From Azospirillum brasilense (lineage in GTDB: Bacteria; Pseudomonadota; Alphaproteobacteria; Azospirillales; Azospirillaceae), in contig NZ_VITI01000005.1 of assembly GCF_007827795.1 (NCBI RefSeq), forward strand, positions 1-64,000: a stretch of 64,000 nt of DNA. The letters are read 5' to 3'. Shown here in pieces: positions 28,246 through 41,105 of this stretch. Each line of letters opens with the position of its first letter. Within the stretch, counting starts at the first letter, position 1. Under the pieces are notes generated by a model, which was not told the origin of the DNA, did not search any database, and saw only the letters and a program-made list of their open reading frames with translations. A program made the translations under genes and the position numbers.

Positions 28246-28788
28246 ATGATCGAACGCCGTTTCGAACAGATCATCTTCGCCAGCCGCTGGCTGCTCGCCC
28301 CCTTCTATCTGGGGCTCGTCGTGTCGCTGGTGCTCCTGCTGGCGAAGTTCATGCAGGAAATCTTCCACATCGTCCCGCATGTGCTGGAGATGCAGGAAAA
28401 GGACGTGCTTCTGGCCGTGCTGACCCTGATCGACCTGTCGCTGGCCGGCAACCTGCTGCTGATGGTGATCTTTTCGGGATACGAGAACTTCGTGTCCAAG
28501 ATCGACGTGGCCGACCACAAGGATCGTCCGGACTGGATGGGCAAGGTCGATTTCGGCGGGCTGAAGCTGAAGCTGATCGCCTCCATCGTGGCGATCTCCG
28601 GCATCCACCTGCTGAAAAGCTTCATGAACATCGACAACACCAGCAAGGAGAACCTGATGTGGATGGTCATCGTCCACATGACCTTCGTGGTGTCGGGCGT
28701 GCTGCTGGCCCTGATGGACCGGCTGGAGGGCAGCCATCACGGAGCGCACGGCAAGGCTGCGGCCGTGGCGAAATCCGATCATCATTGA
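28246..28788 (+). CDS. YqhA/UPF0114 family membrane protein
   Basis: The 180-residue protein belongs to the TIGR00645/UPF0114 family of inner-membrane proteins of unknown role. It starts MIERRFEQIIFASRWLLAPFY and has about four transmembrane helices. Family-specific parts are LLTLIDLSLAGNLLLMVIFSGYENFVSK (between residues 60 and 90) and a conserved HLLKSFMNI. The C-terminus is His-rich (HHGAHG and SDHH). The ATG at 28246 lies inside a longer open frame, but only from here does the protein match the family. Confidence 0.9.
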   Translation: MIERRFEQIIFASRWLLAPFYLGLVVSLVLLLAKFMQEIFHIVPHVLEMQEKDVLLAVLTLIDLSLAGNLLLMVIFSGYENFVSKIDVADHKDRPDWMGKVDFGGLKLKLIASIVAISGIHLLKSFMNIDNTSKENLMWMVIVHMTFVVSGVLLALMDRLEGSHHGAHGKAAAVAKSDHH

Positions 28789-30269
<1,481 letters not shown>

Positions 30270-30359
30270 TTGGTGTATTGCTCGCTTGGGTTCCCCCGGT
30301 GGTACGTCCATTCGCCGGCGTAGCCGGGGGCGGATCGCGTACCTGGACGGGATGATCCT

Positions 30360-31229
30360 GTGAAGCCTCGCAATTCCGGTTCCGTCGTGCGCCTTGCCGC
30401 CCCCCTGCGGGCGCTCGCCCAGCGCTTCTCCTTCCTTCTGCTGGTGCTCGCCTCCGTCGCGCTGATGATGGTGGGCCGGATCGACGCGCTGTCGGTGGAC
30501 AGCGCGCGCGCGCGGGTGACCGACGCCTTCGCACCGATCCTCGACGCGATCTCGCGCCCCGCCGCCACCGCCGCCCACGTCGTGGAGTCGGTGGTCGAGG
30601 TCCAGAACGCCTTCGAGGAAAACCAGCGGCTGAAGGCGGAGAACGCGCGGCTGCTGCAGTGGAAGCAGGCGGCGCTGCGGCTGGAGGCGGAGAACATCAG
30701 CCTCCGTTCGCTGCTGAAGGCGACGCCGGAGCCGTCCTCCTCCTTCATCACGGCGCGCGTCATCGCCGCTCCGGGCAGTTCCTTCCTGCGCACGCTGGTG
30801 GTCACCGCCGGCCGCCGGGACGGGGTGCGCAAGGGGCAGGCGGCGGTCGCCGGCAGCGGGCTGGTCGGCCGGGTGGTCGAGGTCGGGGAGTGGTCGGCCC
30901 GCGTCCTTCTGCTGACCGACATCAACACGCGCATTCCCGTGGTTCTGGAGCGCTCGCGCCAGCGGGCGGTGATGGCGGGCGACAATTCCGACCAGACCCG
31001 GCTGCTCTACCTGCCACCGGAAGCGCCGGTCCAGGTGGGCGAGCGGGTGGTGACCTCCGGTCACGGCGGGCAGTTTCCGCCGGGCCTGCCGGTGGGCGTG
31101 GTGTCCTCGGCCGGTGAACGCGGCGTCCGGGTTCAGCCGAACGTCGATCTGTCGCGGGTCGAGCATCTGCAACTGGTCGAGTTCAGCCTGCCGGGAAGCG
31201 AGGCGGAACCGTCATCCGAAGCGAAATGA
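30360..31229 (+). CDS. mreC: Rod shape-determining protein MreC
   Basis: MreC is a periplasmic bitopic protein that links MreB to the elongation machinery. The 289-residue protein has an N-terminal transmembrane segment (about residues 20-40), a coiled coil (ENQRLKAENARLLQWKQ) and the beta-barrel domains with VIAAPGSSFLRTLVVTAGRRDG and LLTDINTRIPVVLERSRQRAV. The GTG start at 30360 was chosen by position and length, as no ATG precedes the membrane segment. Its stop overlaps the mreD start by four bases. Confidence 0.94.
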   Translation: MKPRNSGSVVRLAAPLRALAQRFSFLLLVLASVALMMVGRIDALSVDSARARVTDAFAPILDAISRPAATAAHVVESVVEVQNAFEENQRLKAENARLLQWKQAALRLEAENISLRSLLKATPEPSSSFITARVIAAPGSSFLRTLVVTAGRRDGVRKGQAAVAGSGLVGRVVEVGEWSARVLLLTDINTRIPVVLERSRQRAVMAGDNSDQTRLLYLPPEAPVQVGERVVTSGHGGQFPPGLPVGVVSSAGERGVRVQPNVDLSRVEHLQLVEFSLPGSEAEPSSEAK

Positions 31230-31738
31230 CGCTGACCTTGTGGCAGCGGCTGGACAAGACGGGGCGGAATCTCGCGCCCTTCGCGGTGACGGTCATGCTG
31301 GCGCTGGGCGGGATGGTTCCGGTGCCGCTGCCCGGCTATGCGTCGGTGGCGCCTTTCCTGACCGCCATCGCCGTCTATTATTGGGCGATCCATAGGCCTG
31401 ACCTGATGGGGCCGGGCACCGCCTTCCTGATCGGGCTGCTGCAGGACCTGCTGACCGGCGGACCGCTGGGGGTGAACGCGCTGGTGCTGGTGCTGGTCCA
31501 CTGGGCGGTGTCCAGCCAGCGGCGGGTGCTGGCGTCGAGCACCTTCGCCCTGATGTGGTTCGGCTTCGGGCTGGTCATGATGGGTGTGGCCTGCATCCAG
31601 TGGCTGGCCTTTGCGGCGCTTCAGGCGTCGGTTCTGCCGTTCCGGCCGGCGCTGTTCCAGGCGCTGCTGACCATGGCCTTCTTTCCGGCGGTCGCCTGGA
31701 TGCTGATCCGCGTCCACCGGGCGTTTCTGCAGGGTTAG
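31226..31738 (+). CDS. mreD: Rod shape-determining protein MreD
   Basis: The 170-residue polytopic membrane protein has about five hydrophobic segments and sits directly between mreC and mrdA. GLLQDLLTGGPLGVNALVLVLVH in the middle is the MreD family motif. It is part of the elongasome scaffold. Start ATG overlaps the mreC stop (ATGA), so translation is likely coupled. Confidence 0.92.
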   Translation: MTLTLWQRLDKTGRNLAPFAVTVMLALGGMVPVPLPGYASVAPFLTAIAVYYWAIHRPDLMGPGTAFLIGLLQDLLTGGPLGVNALVLVLVHWAVSSQRRVLASSTFALMWFGFGLVMMGVACIQWLAFAALQASVLPFRPALFQALLTMAFFPAVAWMLIRVHRAFLQG

Positions 31739-31787
31739 CCGGCAGGGATGAGGCGGCGAGGGATGATGTGGCAGGGGATGTGAGCCT

Positions 31788-33674
31788 TTGACTGCGATGG
31801 ACCGCGACACCGACCGCTACCGCCTGCTGACCCGCCGCGCCGCCGTGCTGGGCGGGCTAAAGCTCGCCGGTCTGTCCGCCCTGGTCGGGCGGCTCTACTA
31901 CCTGCAGGTGGTGGAATCCGCGCGCTACGTCATGCTGGCGGAGGAGAACCGCATCAGCCTGCGGCTGGTCGCCCCGTCGCGCGGCACCATCGTCGACCGG
32001 TTCGGCGCGCCGCTGGCGGTGAACCAGCAGAACTACCGCGTCGTCGTGGTGTCGGAGCGCACGCGCAACATCCAGGACACGCTGGACAAGATCTCCAAGA
32101 TCGTCCCGCTGACCGACGGCGACCGCCGCCGCGTGATGCGCGAACTGCACCGAAAGCGCCGTTTCGTGCCGGTCACCGTGCGCGAGAACCTGACCTGGGA
32201 GCAGGTCGCCACCATCGAGATGAACACCCCGGACCTGCCCGGCGTCGCCATCGAGGTCGGCGAAATCCGCCATTACCCGGAGGCCGAGGCGACCGCCCAC
32301 ATCCTGGGCTATGTCGGCGCCGTGTCGGAGGCGGAGTTGAACGGCGATCCCGTGCTGTCGCTGCCGGGCTTCCGCATCGGCAAGGCCGGGATGGAGAAGT
32401 ATCACGAGAAGGCGCTCCGCGGCACGGCGGGCACCAGCCAGCTCGAGGTCAACGCGGTCGGGCGGGTCATCCGCGAGCTGTCGCGCGACGAGGGGCAGCC
32501 GGGCCGCGAGGTCCAGTTGACCATCGACATCGGGTTGCAGAAATTCGTGCAGCAGCGGCTGTCGCAGGAGGTCAGCGCCTCCTGCGTGGTGATGGACGTG
32601 CACACCGGCGGAATCTACGCCCTGTGCTCCCACCCCAGCTACGACCCCAACCAGTTCACCATGGGCATCAGCGCCGAACTGTGGGAGGAATTGCTGTCCA
32701 ATCAGGCGACCCCGCTGAACAACAAGGCGGTGGCTGGGCAATACCCGCCGGGGTCGACCTTCAAGCCGGTGGTGGCCCTGGCGGCGTTGGAATCCGGCCT
32801 GATCAGCCGCAACCACACGGTCTTCTGTCCCGGCCACATGGACCTCGGCGACCACCGCTTCCACTGCTGGAAGAAGGGCGGGCACGGCACCGTGGACGTG
32901 GTCGGCGCGCTGCGCCATTCCTGCGACGTGTGGTTCTACGACGTGTCGCGGCGCATCGGCATCGACCGCATCGCCGAGATGGCCCACCGCTTCGACATGG
33001 GGCAGCTGACCGGGCTGGACCTGCCGCACGAGCGGCCGGGCCTGATCCCCTCCATCGACTGGAAGAAGGGCGCGCTCGGCAAGCCCTGGGCGCAGGGCGA
33101 GACGCTGATCGCGGCGATCGGGCAGGGCTACGTGCTGTCCACGCCAATGCAACTCGTCGCCATGACCGCGCGGCTGGCCAATGGCGGCTTCGCGGTGAAG
33201 CCCCATCTGACCAAGCAGATTAAGGCGATGTCCGGCGAGCAGACGAGTTGGCCGCCGATCGGGGTGAAGAAGGAGAATCTCGACCTCGTCCTGCGCGGCC
33301 TCTACGAGGTGACCAACGCGCCGAACGGCACCGCCTACAAGTCGCGCATCACCGAACCCGGCTATGAGATGGCCGGCAAGACCGGCTCCGCCCAGGTCCG
33401 CCGCATCACCATGGCGGAGCGCAGCACCGGCGTGAAGAAGAACGAGGATCTGCCCTGGCGGGAGCGCGACCACGCGCTGTTCATCTCCTACGCGCCAGTC
33501 AGTTCCCCGCGCTACGCCTGCGCGGTGTTCGTGGAGCATGGCGGCGGCGGCTCCACTGCGGCGGCTCCGATCGCGCGCGACATCCTGCTGGAATGCCAGA
33601 AACGCGATCCGGGCCGCGCCGCCGTGGCGGAAAGCGCCCCGCCGCCCCCGCCGCCGGGCGGCACCCGGGGCTGA
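31788..33674 (+). CDS. mrdA: Penicillin-binding protein 2 (elongation transpeptidase)
   Basis: PBP2 is the class B transpeptidase that crosslinks peptidoglycan during side-wall growth. The 628-residue protein has an N-terminal membrane anchor (residues 20-42), a dimerisation domain with APSRGTIVDRFG, and a transpeptidase domain with the active-site SxxK in PPGSTFKP, RHSCDVWFYDVS as the second motif and AGKTGSAQV as the third. A TTG start at 31788 follows AGGGGATGTGAGCCT; an ATG nine bases later is the alternative. The C-terminus is Pro-rich. Unlike many alphaproteobacteria, no rodA follows; the next gene is a convergent chemoreceptor. Confidence 0.94.
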   Translation: MTAMDRDTDRYRLLTRRAAVLGGLKLAGLSALVGRLYYLQVVESARYVMLAEENRISLRLVAPSRGTIVDRFGAPLAVNQQNYRVVVVSERTRNIQDTLDKISKIVPLTDGDRRRVMRELHRKRRFVPVTVRENLTWEQVATIEMNTPDLPGVAIEVGEIRHYPEAEATAHILGYVGAVSEAELNGDPVLSLPGFRIGKAGMEKYHEKALRGTAGTSQLEVNAVGRVIRELSRDEGQPGREVQLTIDIGLQKFVQQRLSQEVSASCVVMDVHTGGIYALCSHPSYDPNQFTMGISAELWEELLSNQATPLNNKAVAGQYPPGSTFKPVVALAALESGLISRNHTVFCPGHMDLGDHRFHCWKKGGHGTVDVVGALRHSCDVWFYDVSRRIGIDRIAEMAHRFDMGQLTGLDLPHERPGLIPSIDWKKGALGKPWAQGETLIAAIGQGYVLSTPMQLVAMTARLANGGFAVKPHLTKQIKAMSGEQTSWPPIGVKKENLDLVLRGLYEVTNAPNGTAYKSRITEPGYEMAGKTGSAQVRRITMAERSTGVKKNEDLPWRERDHALFISYAPVSSPRYACAVFVEHGGGGSTAAAPIARDILLECQKRDPGRAAVAESAPPPPPPGGTRG

Positions 33675-33698
33675 GGGGCATTGGAGGCGCCCGGCCGA

Positions 33699-35399
33699 TC
33701 AGGCCGCGCGCACTTCGGACAGGAACTGATCCACCTCGCGCTTCAGGCTCGACGCGCGTTCGGCCAGCTGGTCGGCCGCGGTCTTCACGCTGTGGGTGGC
33801 GGCGCTGGTTTCCGACTCCGCCTGCTGGATGCCGGCGACGTTGCTGGAAACCTCCGCGGTGCCGTTGGCGGCCTGCTGGGCGTTGCGGCTGATCTCGCCG
33901 GTCGCCGCGCTCTGCTGCTCGACGGAAGCGGCCATCTCCGCGGTGGAGCGGTCGATGTCCTCGACCTGGGTGATGATGGCGCGCATCGCCTCCACCGTCC
34001 GGCCGGAGGCGCTCTTCACCGCGGCGATCTGGTTGCCGATCTGCTCCGTCATCGCGTGTGTCTGGTTGGCGAGGTTCTTCACCTCGCTCGCCACCACGGC
34101 GAAGCCCTTGCCGGCTTCCCCGGCGCGGGCCGCCTCGATGGTCGCGTTCAGCGCCAGCAGGTTGGTCTGGGAGGCGACGGCGTTGATCGAGGCGACGATC
34201 TGGTCCACCTGCTCGATGGCGGCGGACAGGGAATCGAGCTGGGTCTGGGCCAGATTGGCCCCCTCGGCCGCGGCCTTGGAACGGGCGGCGGCGCGGGTCA
34301 CGCGCTCTGCCAGTTCGTGGATCGAGGCGGACATCTCCTCCGACGCCGCAGCGACGGTCTGCACGTTGGCGCTGGCCTCCTCCGACGCGCCGGCCACGGC
34401 GCCGCACTGGGCGCCGACTTCCTCGACCGCCGAGGAGAGCTGCGCCGCGGTGGCCTGAAGTTCGGTCGCGGCGCCGCCGACATCGTTCACGATGACCCCC
34501 ACCTGCGACTCGAAGCGGCTGGCCAGCGCGAGCATCGCCGCGCGCTTCTCCGCCTGGGAACGGGCCGCCACCTCCTTGGCTTCGCGTTCCATCTCCTGGT
34601 TGCGGATCAGGTTGCGCTTGAACACCTCGGCGGTTTCTGCGATCTCCCCGACCTCGTCCCTGCGGTCCGTGCCATAGACGACGGTGTCCAGCTTGCTGTC
34701 GGCCAATCCGCGCAGACAGGCGACAATGGCCTTCACCGGCCGGACGATGCCGAACTGGGACACCATCCAACCGAGCAGCAGGCCGGCCAAGATGCCGACG
34801 GCGGCGGCGATGGTGAGTTGGGTCGACCGCGTTTCCGCGAGGTCGGTCGCGTTTTTGGACAGCTGCGACGCCTTGTCGTCGGTGTAGGTCGTGTAGGCGA
34901 CGGTCAGATCCTGGAGCGTCCGCGCGGCGGCGGCGCTGGCCTCCACCGAGGCGAGGATGTCGCGCTGATCCCGGGTCAGATCGCCGCCCCCCTTGATCCG
35001 GCGGGCGACTGCGATCGTGTCTTCGAGTTCCTTTTGGTAGAGCACGAGCGAACTCTCGAAGGAGGCCAACAGGCGACCCTGTTCCGCGTCGCTTGTTCCC
35101 TTGACCTTGGCCAGAAGCCCGTCCATGGCCTCACGGGTCTTGCCGATGGATTGCATGACCTGAGGCAGATCGCTGGGATTGGCGGCCAGTCGATACTCGT
35201 CTCGGCTGAGTTCGACGACCATCCGGTTGATGCGCGCGCCGAGCTTCATCTCCTCGCCGGCCAACTGGAGTTCGTCGGAAGCGCGGCTCAACGCTCCCAG
35301 GCCGGCGATCGACGTGGCGGTGATGCCCGCGCAGATGGCGGCTAGCAGAACGATGATGGATAAAATTTTGGTGGAGATCTTCAGATTACCAAGCTGCAT
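33699..35399 (-). CDS. Methyl-accepting chemotaxis protein
   Basis: The 566-residue chemoreceptor has a transmembrane segment at about residues 10-30, a periplasmic four-helix-type sensor region to about residue 185, a second transmembrane segment ([19 protein letters not shown]), a HAMP domain, and a cytoplasmic signalling domain. The signalling hairpin tip is [20 protein letters not shown] with [15 protein letters not shown], the highly conserved contact region for CheA and CheW. The ligand is unknown. ATG 35399 was chosen because the first membrane helix begins right after it and GGTGGG lies upstream. It converges on mrdA. Confidence 0.93.
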   Translation of the reverse strand: MQLGNLKISTKILSIIVLLAAICAGITATSIAGLGALSRASDELQLAGEEMKLGARINRMVVELSRDEYRLAANPSDLPQVMQSIGKTREAMDGLLAKVKGTSDAEQGRLLASFESSLVLYQKELEDTIAVARRIKGGGDLTRDQRDILASVEASAAAARTLQDLTVAYTTYTDDKASQLSKNATDLAETRSTQLTIAAAVGILAGLLLGWMVSQFGIVRPVKAIVACLRGLADSKLDTVVYGTDRRDEVGEIAETAEVFKRNLIRNQEMEREAKEVAARSQAEKRAAMLALASRFESQVGVIVNDVGGAATELQATAAQLSSAVEEVGAQCGAVAGASEEASANVQTVAAASEEMSASIHELAERVTRAAARSKAAAEGANLAQTQLDSLSAAIEQVDQIVASINAVASQTNLLALNATIEAARAGEAGKGFAVVASEVKNLANQTHAMTEQIGNQIAAVKSASGRTVEAMRAIITQVEDIDRSTAEMAASVEQQSAATGEISRNAQQAANGTAEVSSNVAGIQQAESETSAATHSVKTAADQLAERASSLKREVDQFLSEVRAA

Positions 35400-35619
35400 G
35401 GCAAAGCCCACCCTAAGAGCCCGGAGGGAACGCGCGGGCTGGGACCGGCAAGAGGCGCCGGGATGAACGGCATTCTCCTGAAGTTCCTGGTAGGGGGCTT
35501 TGATATTGATCAAATCGCAAGGCTAAAGGAGTAATCCGGCTCTTTGTCCCACCGACGAGCCAGGAACCGCCGGCTGCCGAACCCTGTTCCAGAGGCGCAG
35601 AAAATGCGGGTGGACTAAA

Positions 35620-36288
35620 ATGGCAGGCGATCTGACCAACTGGCTGGTTGATGTTTTGCACACCATGGACTACGCGGGTATTTTCCTACTCCTGGTCCTG
35701 GCGCGGGTTTTCCCGCCGGTTCCGGCGGAATCGGTTATTCCATTGGCCGGCATCGCGTCGGCCCAGGGTGAATACAATCTTTTCGCCGTCGCGTTGGCTG
35801 GCGGGCTGGGGTCGCTGACCGGGCAGCTCGTCTGGTTTCTGCCGAGCCGCCTGCTGGGGCGCGACCGGCTGGAAGCCTTTTTGAAGCGCTACGGCCATTG
35901 GCTGACGATCCACCCCAAGAAGGTCAGGCGAAGCACGGAGTGGTTCGGAAAGCATGGCGGCATTGCCGTCTTTCTGACCCAGCCGGTGCCGGGGGTGCGG
36001 ACGCTGATCTCGATCCCGGCGGGGGCCTGCCGGATGTCGATCCCGCTCTATTGCCTCTATTCCGGGGCCGGATCGATCCTGTGGACGCTGCTGCTCGCCT
36101 GGACCGGTTACATGCTGTCCCGCTGGCCCTTCGCGCACAGCTTGGTGGGGTATGTCACCGTTGGGCTGCTGGTGGTCCTGGTCGGGCTGTACCTGTACCG
36201 GCTGGTCAGCCATTTCCACGGCATCCGCCGCGCCCAGAAATCCTCGGGCGGCGACCCGCCGGTGGCGGGCGCCTCGCTCAGCCCTTGA
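35620..36288 (+). CDS. DedA family membrane protein
   Basis: DedA proteins are polytopic membrane proteins with roles in lipid flipping and envelope homeostasis (for example UptA-type undecaprenyl phosphate recycling and related families). The 222-residue protein shows the family traits FPPVPAESVIPLAGIASAQG near residues 30-49, a reentrant-type stretch with GGLGSLTGQLVWFLPSRLLG, and FGKHGGIAVFLTQPVPGVRT followed by SIPAGACRMS. About four or five transmembrane segments are visible. The specific substrate is not assigned. The gene is flanked by a chemoreceptor and a LysE-type gene, both on the minus strand. Confidence 0.92.
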   Translation: MAGDLTNWLVDVLHTMDYAGIFLLLVLARVFPPVPAESVIPLAGIASAQGEYNLFAVALAGGLGSLTGQLVWFLPSRLLGRDRLEAFLKRYGHWLTIHPKKVRRSTEWFGKHGGIAVFLTQPVPGVRTLISIPAGACRMSIPLYCLYSGAGSILWTLLLAWTGYMLSRWPFAHSLVGYVTVGLLVVLVGLYLYRLVSHFHGIRRAQKSSGGDPPVAGASLSP

Positions 36289-36292
36289 GGCC

Positions 36293-36946
36293 TTACCCCA
36301 TGGCCCAGCCGGCCATCCCGGTAACCGCCATGCCGAGCGCCCAGACGCCGAAGGCCGCCAGCGCCACCCCCGTGCAATGGTTCAGCCGGGTCAGCCCGCG
36401 GTCGGAAATGCGGTGGCGCACGGCGGCGACGCCCATGGACAAGGTGAGCCACCACAGCGAGGCGCCGATGAAGACACCGGCCACCAGCGTGGTGGCGTCC
36501 ACCCGCCCCAGATTGCCGCCCAGCCCAAAGCCGGCGAAGATGGCGATGAAGGCCATGATGGTCGCCGGGTTGGTCAGGGTCAGCGACAGGCCGGTCATGA
36601 AGCCGCCGAGGAAGGACGGGGTGTCGGGCGCGCTGGCGGCCTCGCGCTCTTCGTCCTCCGGCTTCTGGCGGAAGGTGCGGATGGCGACGACGATGAGGAA
36701 GATGCCGCCGACGAGCTGGAAGGCGATCTCATGCCCCTGAAGGAAGTCCAGGGCGGCGGACACGCCGAAGGCGGCGATGGCGCCGTAGATGGTGTCGGCC
36801 ACGGCAGCGCCGAAGCCGGTGAAGAAGCCCATCAACGGCCCATGCTGGAGCGTGCGCCGGATGCAGAGCAGGCCGATCGGACCGACGGGGGCGGCGATGG
36901 CGATTCCAAGGACGATGCCCTGCAGCAGCACCACCAGACCATGCAC
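36293..36946 (-). CDS. LysE/RhtB family amino-acid exporter
   Basis: The 217-residue membrane protein matches the LysE/RhtB exporter family. It has an N-terminal GIVLGIAIAAPVGPIGLLCIRRTL, with the conserved PVGP, GFFTGFGAAVADTIYG, and LSLTLTNPATIMAFIAIFAG in the middle. About six transmembrane helices are present. The substrate is probably an amino acid or related metabolite. A GTG start at 36946 was chosen, since GAGGTGA lies nearby and the N-terminus then fits the family; a second GTG at 36955 is possible. The gene is convergent with DedA. Confidence 0.88.
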   Translation of the reverse strand: MHGLVVLLQGIVLGIAIAAPVGPIGLLCIRRTLQHGPLMGFFTGFGAAVADTIYGAIAAFGVSAALDFLQGHEIAFQLVGGIFLIVVAIRTFRQKPEDEEREAASAPDTPSFLGGFMTGLSLTLTNPATIMAFIAIFAGFGLGGNLGRVDATTLVAGVFIGASLWWLTLSMGVAAVRHRISDRGLTRLNHCTGVALAAFGVWALGMAVTGMAGWAMG

Positions 36947-37184
36947 GCCGATCACCTCGTCCAATCTGCGATTCCCCTCCTCCGGGCCCACCTCCGGGCA
37001 ATGGCGGGCGTGATAGCGGCCCACCGCTCTTCCGTCAACCAGCGTCGCGGGGGGAGGTCCCATACGGGCTGTGACCTGCGGCGGCAATCCCCCGTCATGT
37101 GCCCCCTGTCGCGGGATGGGAGGAGCGGCTATCCTGGCCGCCACGACCCGGCGAGCGGGCGCACCGGAACGGGGAAGCGGAACG

Positions 37185-38183
37185 ATGACGATGACGCGCA
37201 TTCTGACCATCCTGGCCCTGTCGCTGACGGCGGCGACCGTTCCCGCCGCGGGCTCCGCCCTGGCGGCGGACGAGTTCATGCCGGCGGTGGTGTTCGACCA
37301 GGGCGGCAAGTTCGACAAGTCCTTCAACGAGGCCGCCTACAACGGGGCGGAGCGCTTCAAGAAGGAGACCGGGATCGTCTACCGCGAGTTCGAGGTCACC
37401 AGCGAGGGCCAGCGCGAGCAGGCGCTGCGCAACATGGCGCGGCGCGGCGCCACCGTCATCACGGCGGTCGGCTTCTCCCAGTCCGCCGCCGTGGACAAGG
37501 TGTCGCGGGAGTATCCCAACACCAAGTTCTGCCTGATCGACGACAAGCTGGACCTGCCCAACGTGCAGTCGGTGACCTTCAAGGAGCATGAGGGCTCCTT
37601 CCTCGTCGGCATGCTGGCGGCGCTGGCCTCGCAGAGCGGGAAGGTCGGCTTCGTCGGGGGCATGGACATCCCGCTGATCCGCAACTTCCTGACCGGCTAC
37701 GAGCAGGGGTTTCGCCATGTGAAGGCGGACGGGGAGGTCTTCACCAACATGACCGGTTCCACCCCCGCCGCCTGGAACGACCCCACCCGCGGGGCGGAGC
37801 TGGCCAAGAGCCAGTTCGGGCGCGGCGCCGACGTGGTCTTCGCGGCGGCCGGCGCGACCGGGCTGGGCGTGCTCCAGGCGGCGGCGGACGCCGGCAAGCT
37901 GGGCGTCGGGGTGGACAGCAACCAGAACTGGATTCATCCGGGCAAGATCCTGACCTCGATGGTCAAGCGGGTCGACGTGACCGTCTACGACTGCATGAAG
38001 TCGGCCAAGGACGGCAGCTGGACGGCGGGCCACCGCGTCGTCGGGCTGAAGGAGGAGGGCGTGGGCTACGCGCTCGACGAGAACAACCGCAAGCTCGTCA
38101 CGGCGGAGATGGAGACGGCCGTCGAGGACGCCAAGCGCAAGATCATCGCGGGCGAGCTGGTGGTGAAGCCGTATCAGCCGTGA
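37185..38183 (+). CDS. BMP-family nucleoside-binding protein
   Basis: The 332-residue protein is a Bmp/PnrA-type periplasmic or membrane-anchored ligand-binding protein, as used by nucleoside ABC importers. It has a signal peptide ending near SALAADE, then VVFDQGGKFDKSFNEAAYNG (from about residue 35), a GFSQSAAVDKVSREYP region, VGFVGGMDIPLIRNFLTGYEQG and VGVDSNQNW. The adjacent ATPase, two permeases and a set of nucleoside-catabolic enzymes point to nucleosides as ligands. ATG 37185 follows GGGGAAGCGGAACG. It is the first gene of the operon, followed by a palindromic repeat and the ATPase gene. Confidence 0.92.
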   Translation: MTMTRILTILALSLTAATVPAAGSALAADEFMPAVVFDQGGKFDKSFNEAAYNGAERFKKETGIVYREFEVTSEGQREQALRNMARRGATVITAVGFSQSAAVDKVSREYPNTKFCLIDDKLDLPNVQSVTFKEHEGSFLVGMLAALASQSGKVGFVGGMDIPLIRNFLTGYEQGFRHVKADGEVFTNMTGSTPAAWNDPTRGAELAKSQFGRGADVVFAAAGATGLGVLQAAADAGKLGVGVDSNQNWIHPGKILTSMVKRVDVTVYDCMKSAKDGSWTAGHRVVGLKEEGVGYALDENNRKLVTAEMETAVEDAKRKIIAGELVVKPYQP

Positions 38184-38211
38184 GCTGAGTTTCTGCGTCG
38201 CCGACCATTGG

Positions 38212-38278
38212 CCCCACCCTGACCCTCTCCCGCCCAGCGGGGGAGGGAGGGGACCCGCGAAGCGGGGAGGGTGGGGGC
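38212..38278. repeat. GC-rich intergenic palindromic repeat, copy 5
   Basis: CCCCACCCTGACCCTCTCCC and GGGAGGGAGGGGACCCGCGA, then AGCGGGGAGGGTGGGGG. Same layout as the copy at 13085 but shortened. It separates the binding protein gene from the ATPase gene of the nucleoside importer. Confidence 0.85.
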
Positions 38279-38290
38279 AAGAACCTTTCG

Positions 38291-39841
<1,551 letters not shown>

Positions 39842-39956
39842 GGCATTCCCCGAACGCTCTCGCTTGCGCTGGCCCCGTGCGCGGGGCACTTTCCTGTGGG
39901 CGAGGACGTTCGAGCCGTCCGGCTTGTGAACGGAAATCACCACGGATGGAGCCGGG

Positions 39957-41105
39957 ATGGCGCAGGACGCGGCGCAGGGGGTGACGGGCCGGGGCTTCGG
40001 CCGGCCGGGCGAGGTGCCCGGCTGGGTCGGCTTCGCGCTTCTGCCGCTGCTGAACCTGCTCGCCGCCCTCGTCCTGTCCGGGCTGGTCATCCTGGTGATC
40101 GGCGAGAATCCGCTGGACGTGCTGGCGCTGCTGGTGACCGAGGCGGTCGGCTATCCCGAGGCCATCGGCTACACCCTCTATTACACGACCAGCTACATCT
40201 TCACCGGGCTGGCGGTCGCCATCGCCTTCCATTGCGGGCTGTTCAACATCGGCGGGGAAGGGCAGGCCTATCTCGGCGGGCTGGGGGCCGGGCTGGTCGG
40301 GCTGGCGCTGACCGGCTGGCCCTGGCCGGTGGCGGCGCTGGGCGCGGTGGCCCTGTCGGCGCTGTTCGGGGCGGTCTGGGGGGCGGTTCCCGGCTGGCTC
40401 CAGGCCCGGCGCGGCAGCCACATCGTCATCACGACGATCATGTTCAACTTCATCGCCGCCGCGATCATGACCTATCTGCTGGTAGACGTGCTGATCCGTC
40501 CCGGATCGCAGTCGCCGGAAACGCGGGAGTTCGATCCCGGCGTCTGGCTGCCGACCATGGACCGGGCGCTCGGCTGGTTCGGCGTCGCCATCCCGGCCTC
40601 GCCGCTGAACCTGTCCTTCCTGTGGGCGCTGGCCTGCTGCGCGCTGTTTTACCTGTTCCTGTGGCGGACCCGCTGGGGCTACGAGATCCGCACGGTCGGG
40701 CGGAACGAGCGGGCGGCGGTCTATGCCGGTATCTCCCCGGCGCGGAACATCATCCTCGCCATGGCGATCTCCGGGGCGCTTGCCGGCTTCGTCGGGGTGA
40801 ACGAGATCATGGGGGTGCAGCACCGCATCCTGCTGAACTTCACCGGCGGGGTGGGCTTCGTCGGCATCGCCGTGGCGCTGATGGGGCGCAACCATCCGGT
40901 GGGGATCGTCCTGGCAGCGCTGCTGTTCGGCGTGCTGGCGCAGGGGGGCGGGCAGGTGTCCTTCGAATACCCCACCGTGAACCGGGAGCTGGTGATGGTC
41001 ATCCAGGGCCTCGTCATCCTGTTCGCCGGGGCGCTGGAGAACCTGTTCAAGCCGCGGGTCGAGGCGCTGTTCCGCCGCCGCGCCGGGGGGACGGCGCATG
41101 GGTGA
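39957..41105 (+). CDS. Nucleoside ABC importer permease 1
   Basis: The 382-residue membrane protein belongs to the BPD_transp_2 permease group (YufP/NupB-like). It has about nine hydrophobic segments. Diagnostic stretches are AIAFHCGLFNIGGEGQAYLG, TTIMFNFIAAAIMTYLL and VGRNERAAVYAGISPARNI, plus GFVGIAVALMGRNHPVGIVL. It forms the pore with the partner permease whose gene overlaps its 3' end by eight bases. ATG 39957 follows GGAGCCGGG. Confidence 0.93.
   Translation: MAQDAAQGVTGRGFGRPGEVPGWVGFALLPLLNLLAALVLSGLVILVIGENPLDVLALLVTEAVGYPEAIGYTLYYTTSYIFTGLAVAIAFHCGLFNIGGEGQAYLGGLGAGLVGLALTGWPWPVAALGAVALSALFGAVWGAVPGWLQARRGSHIVITTIMFNFIAAAIMTYLLVDVLIRPGSQSPETREFDPGVWLPTMDRALGWFGVAIPASPLNLSFLWALACCALFYLFLWRTRWGYEIRTVGRNERAAVYAGISPARNIILAMAISGALAGFVGVNEIMGVQHRILLNFTGGVGFVGIAVALMGRNHPVGIVLAALLFGVLAQGGGQVSFEYPTVNRELVMVIQGLVILFAGALENLFKPRVEALFRRRAGGTAHG

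Noticed and set aside
31857-33539. 560-codon minus-strand frame opposite mrdA
   Set aside because: No motif and no ribosome binding site; the plus strand carries all three penicillin-binding-protein motifs.
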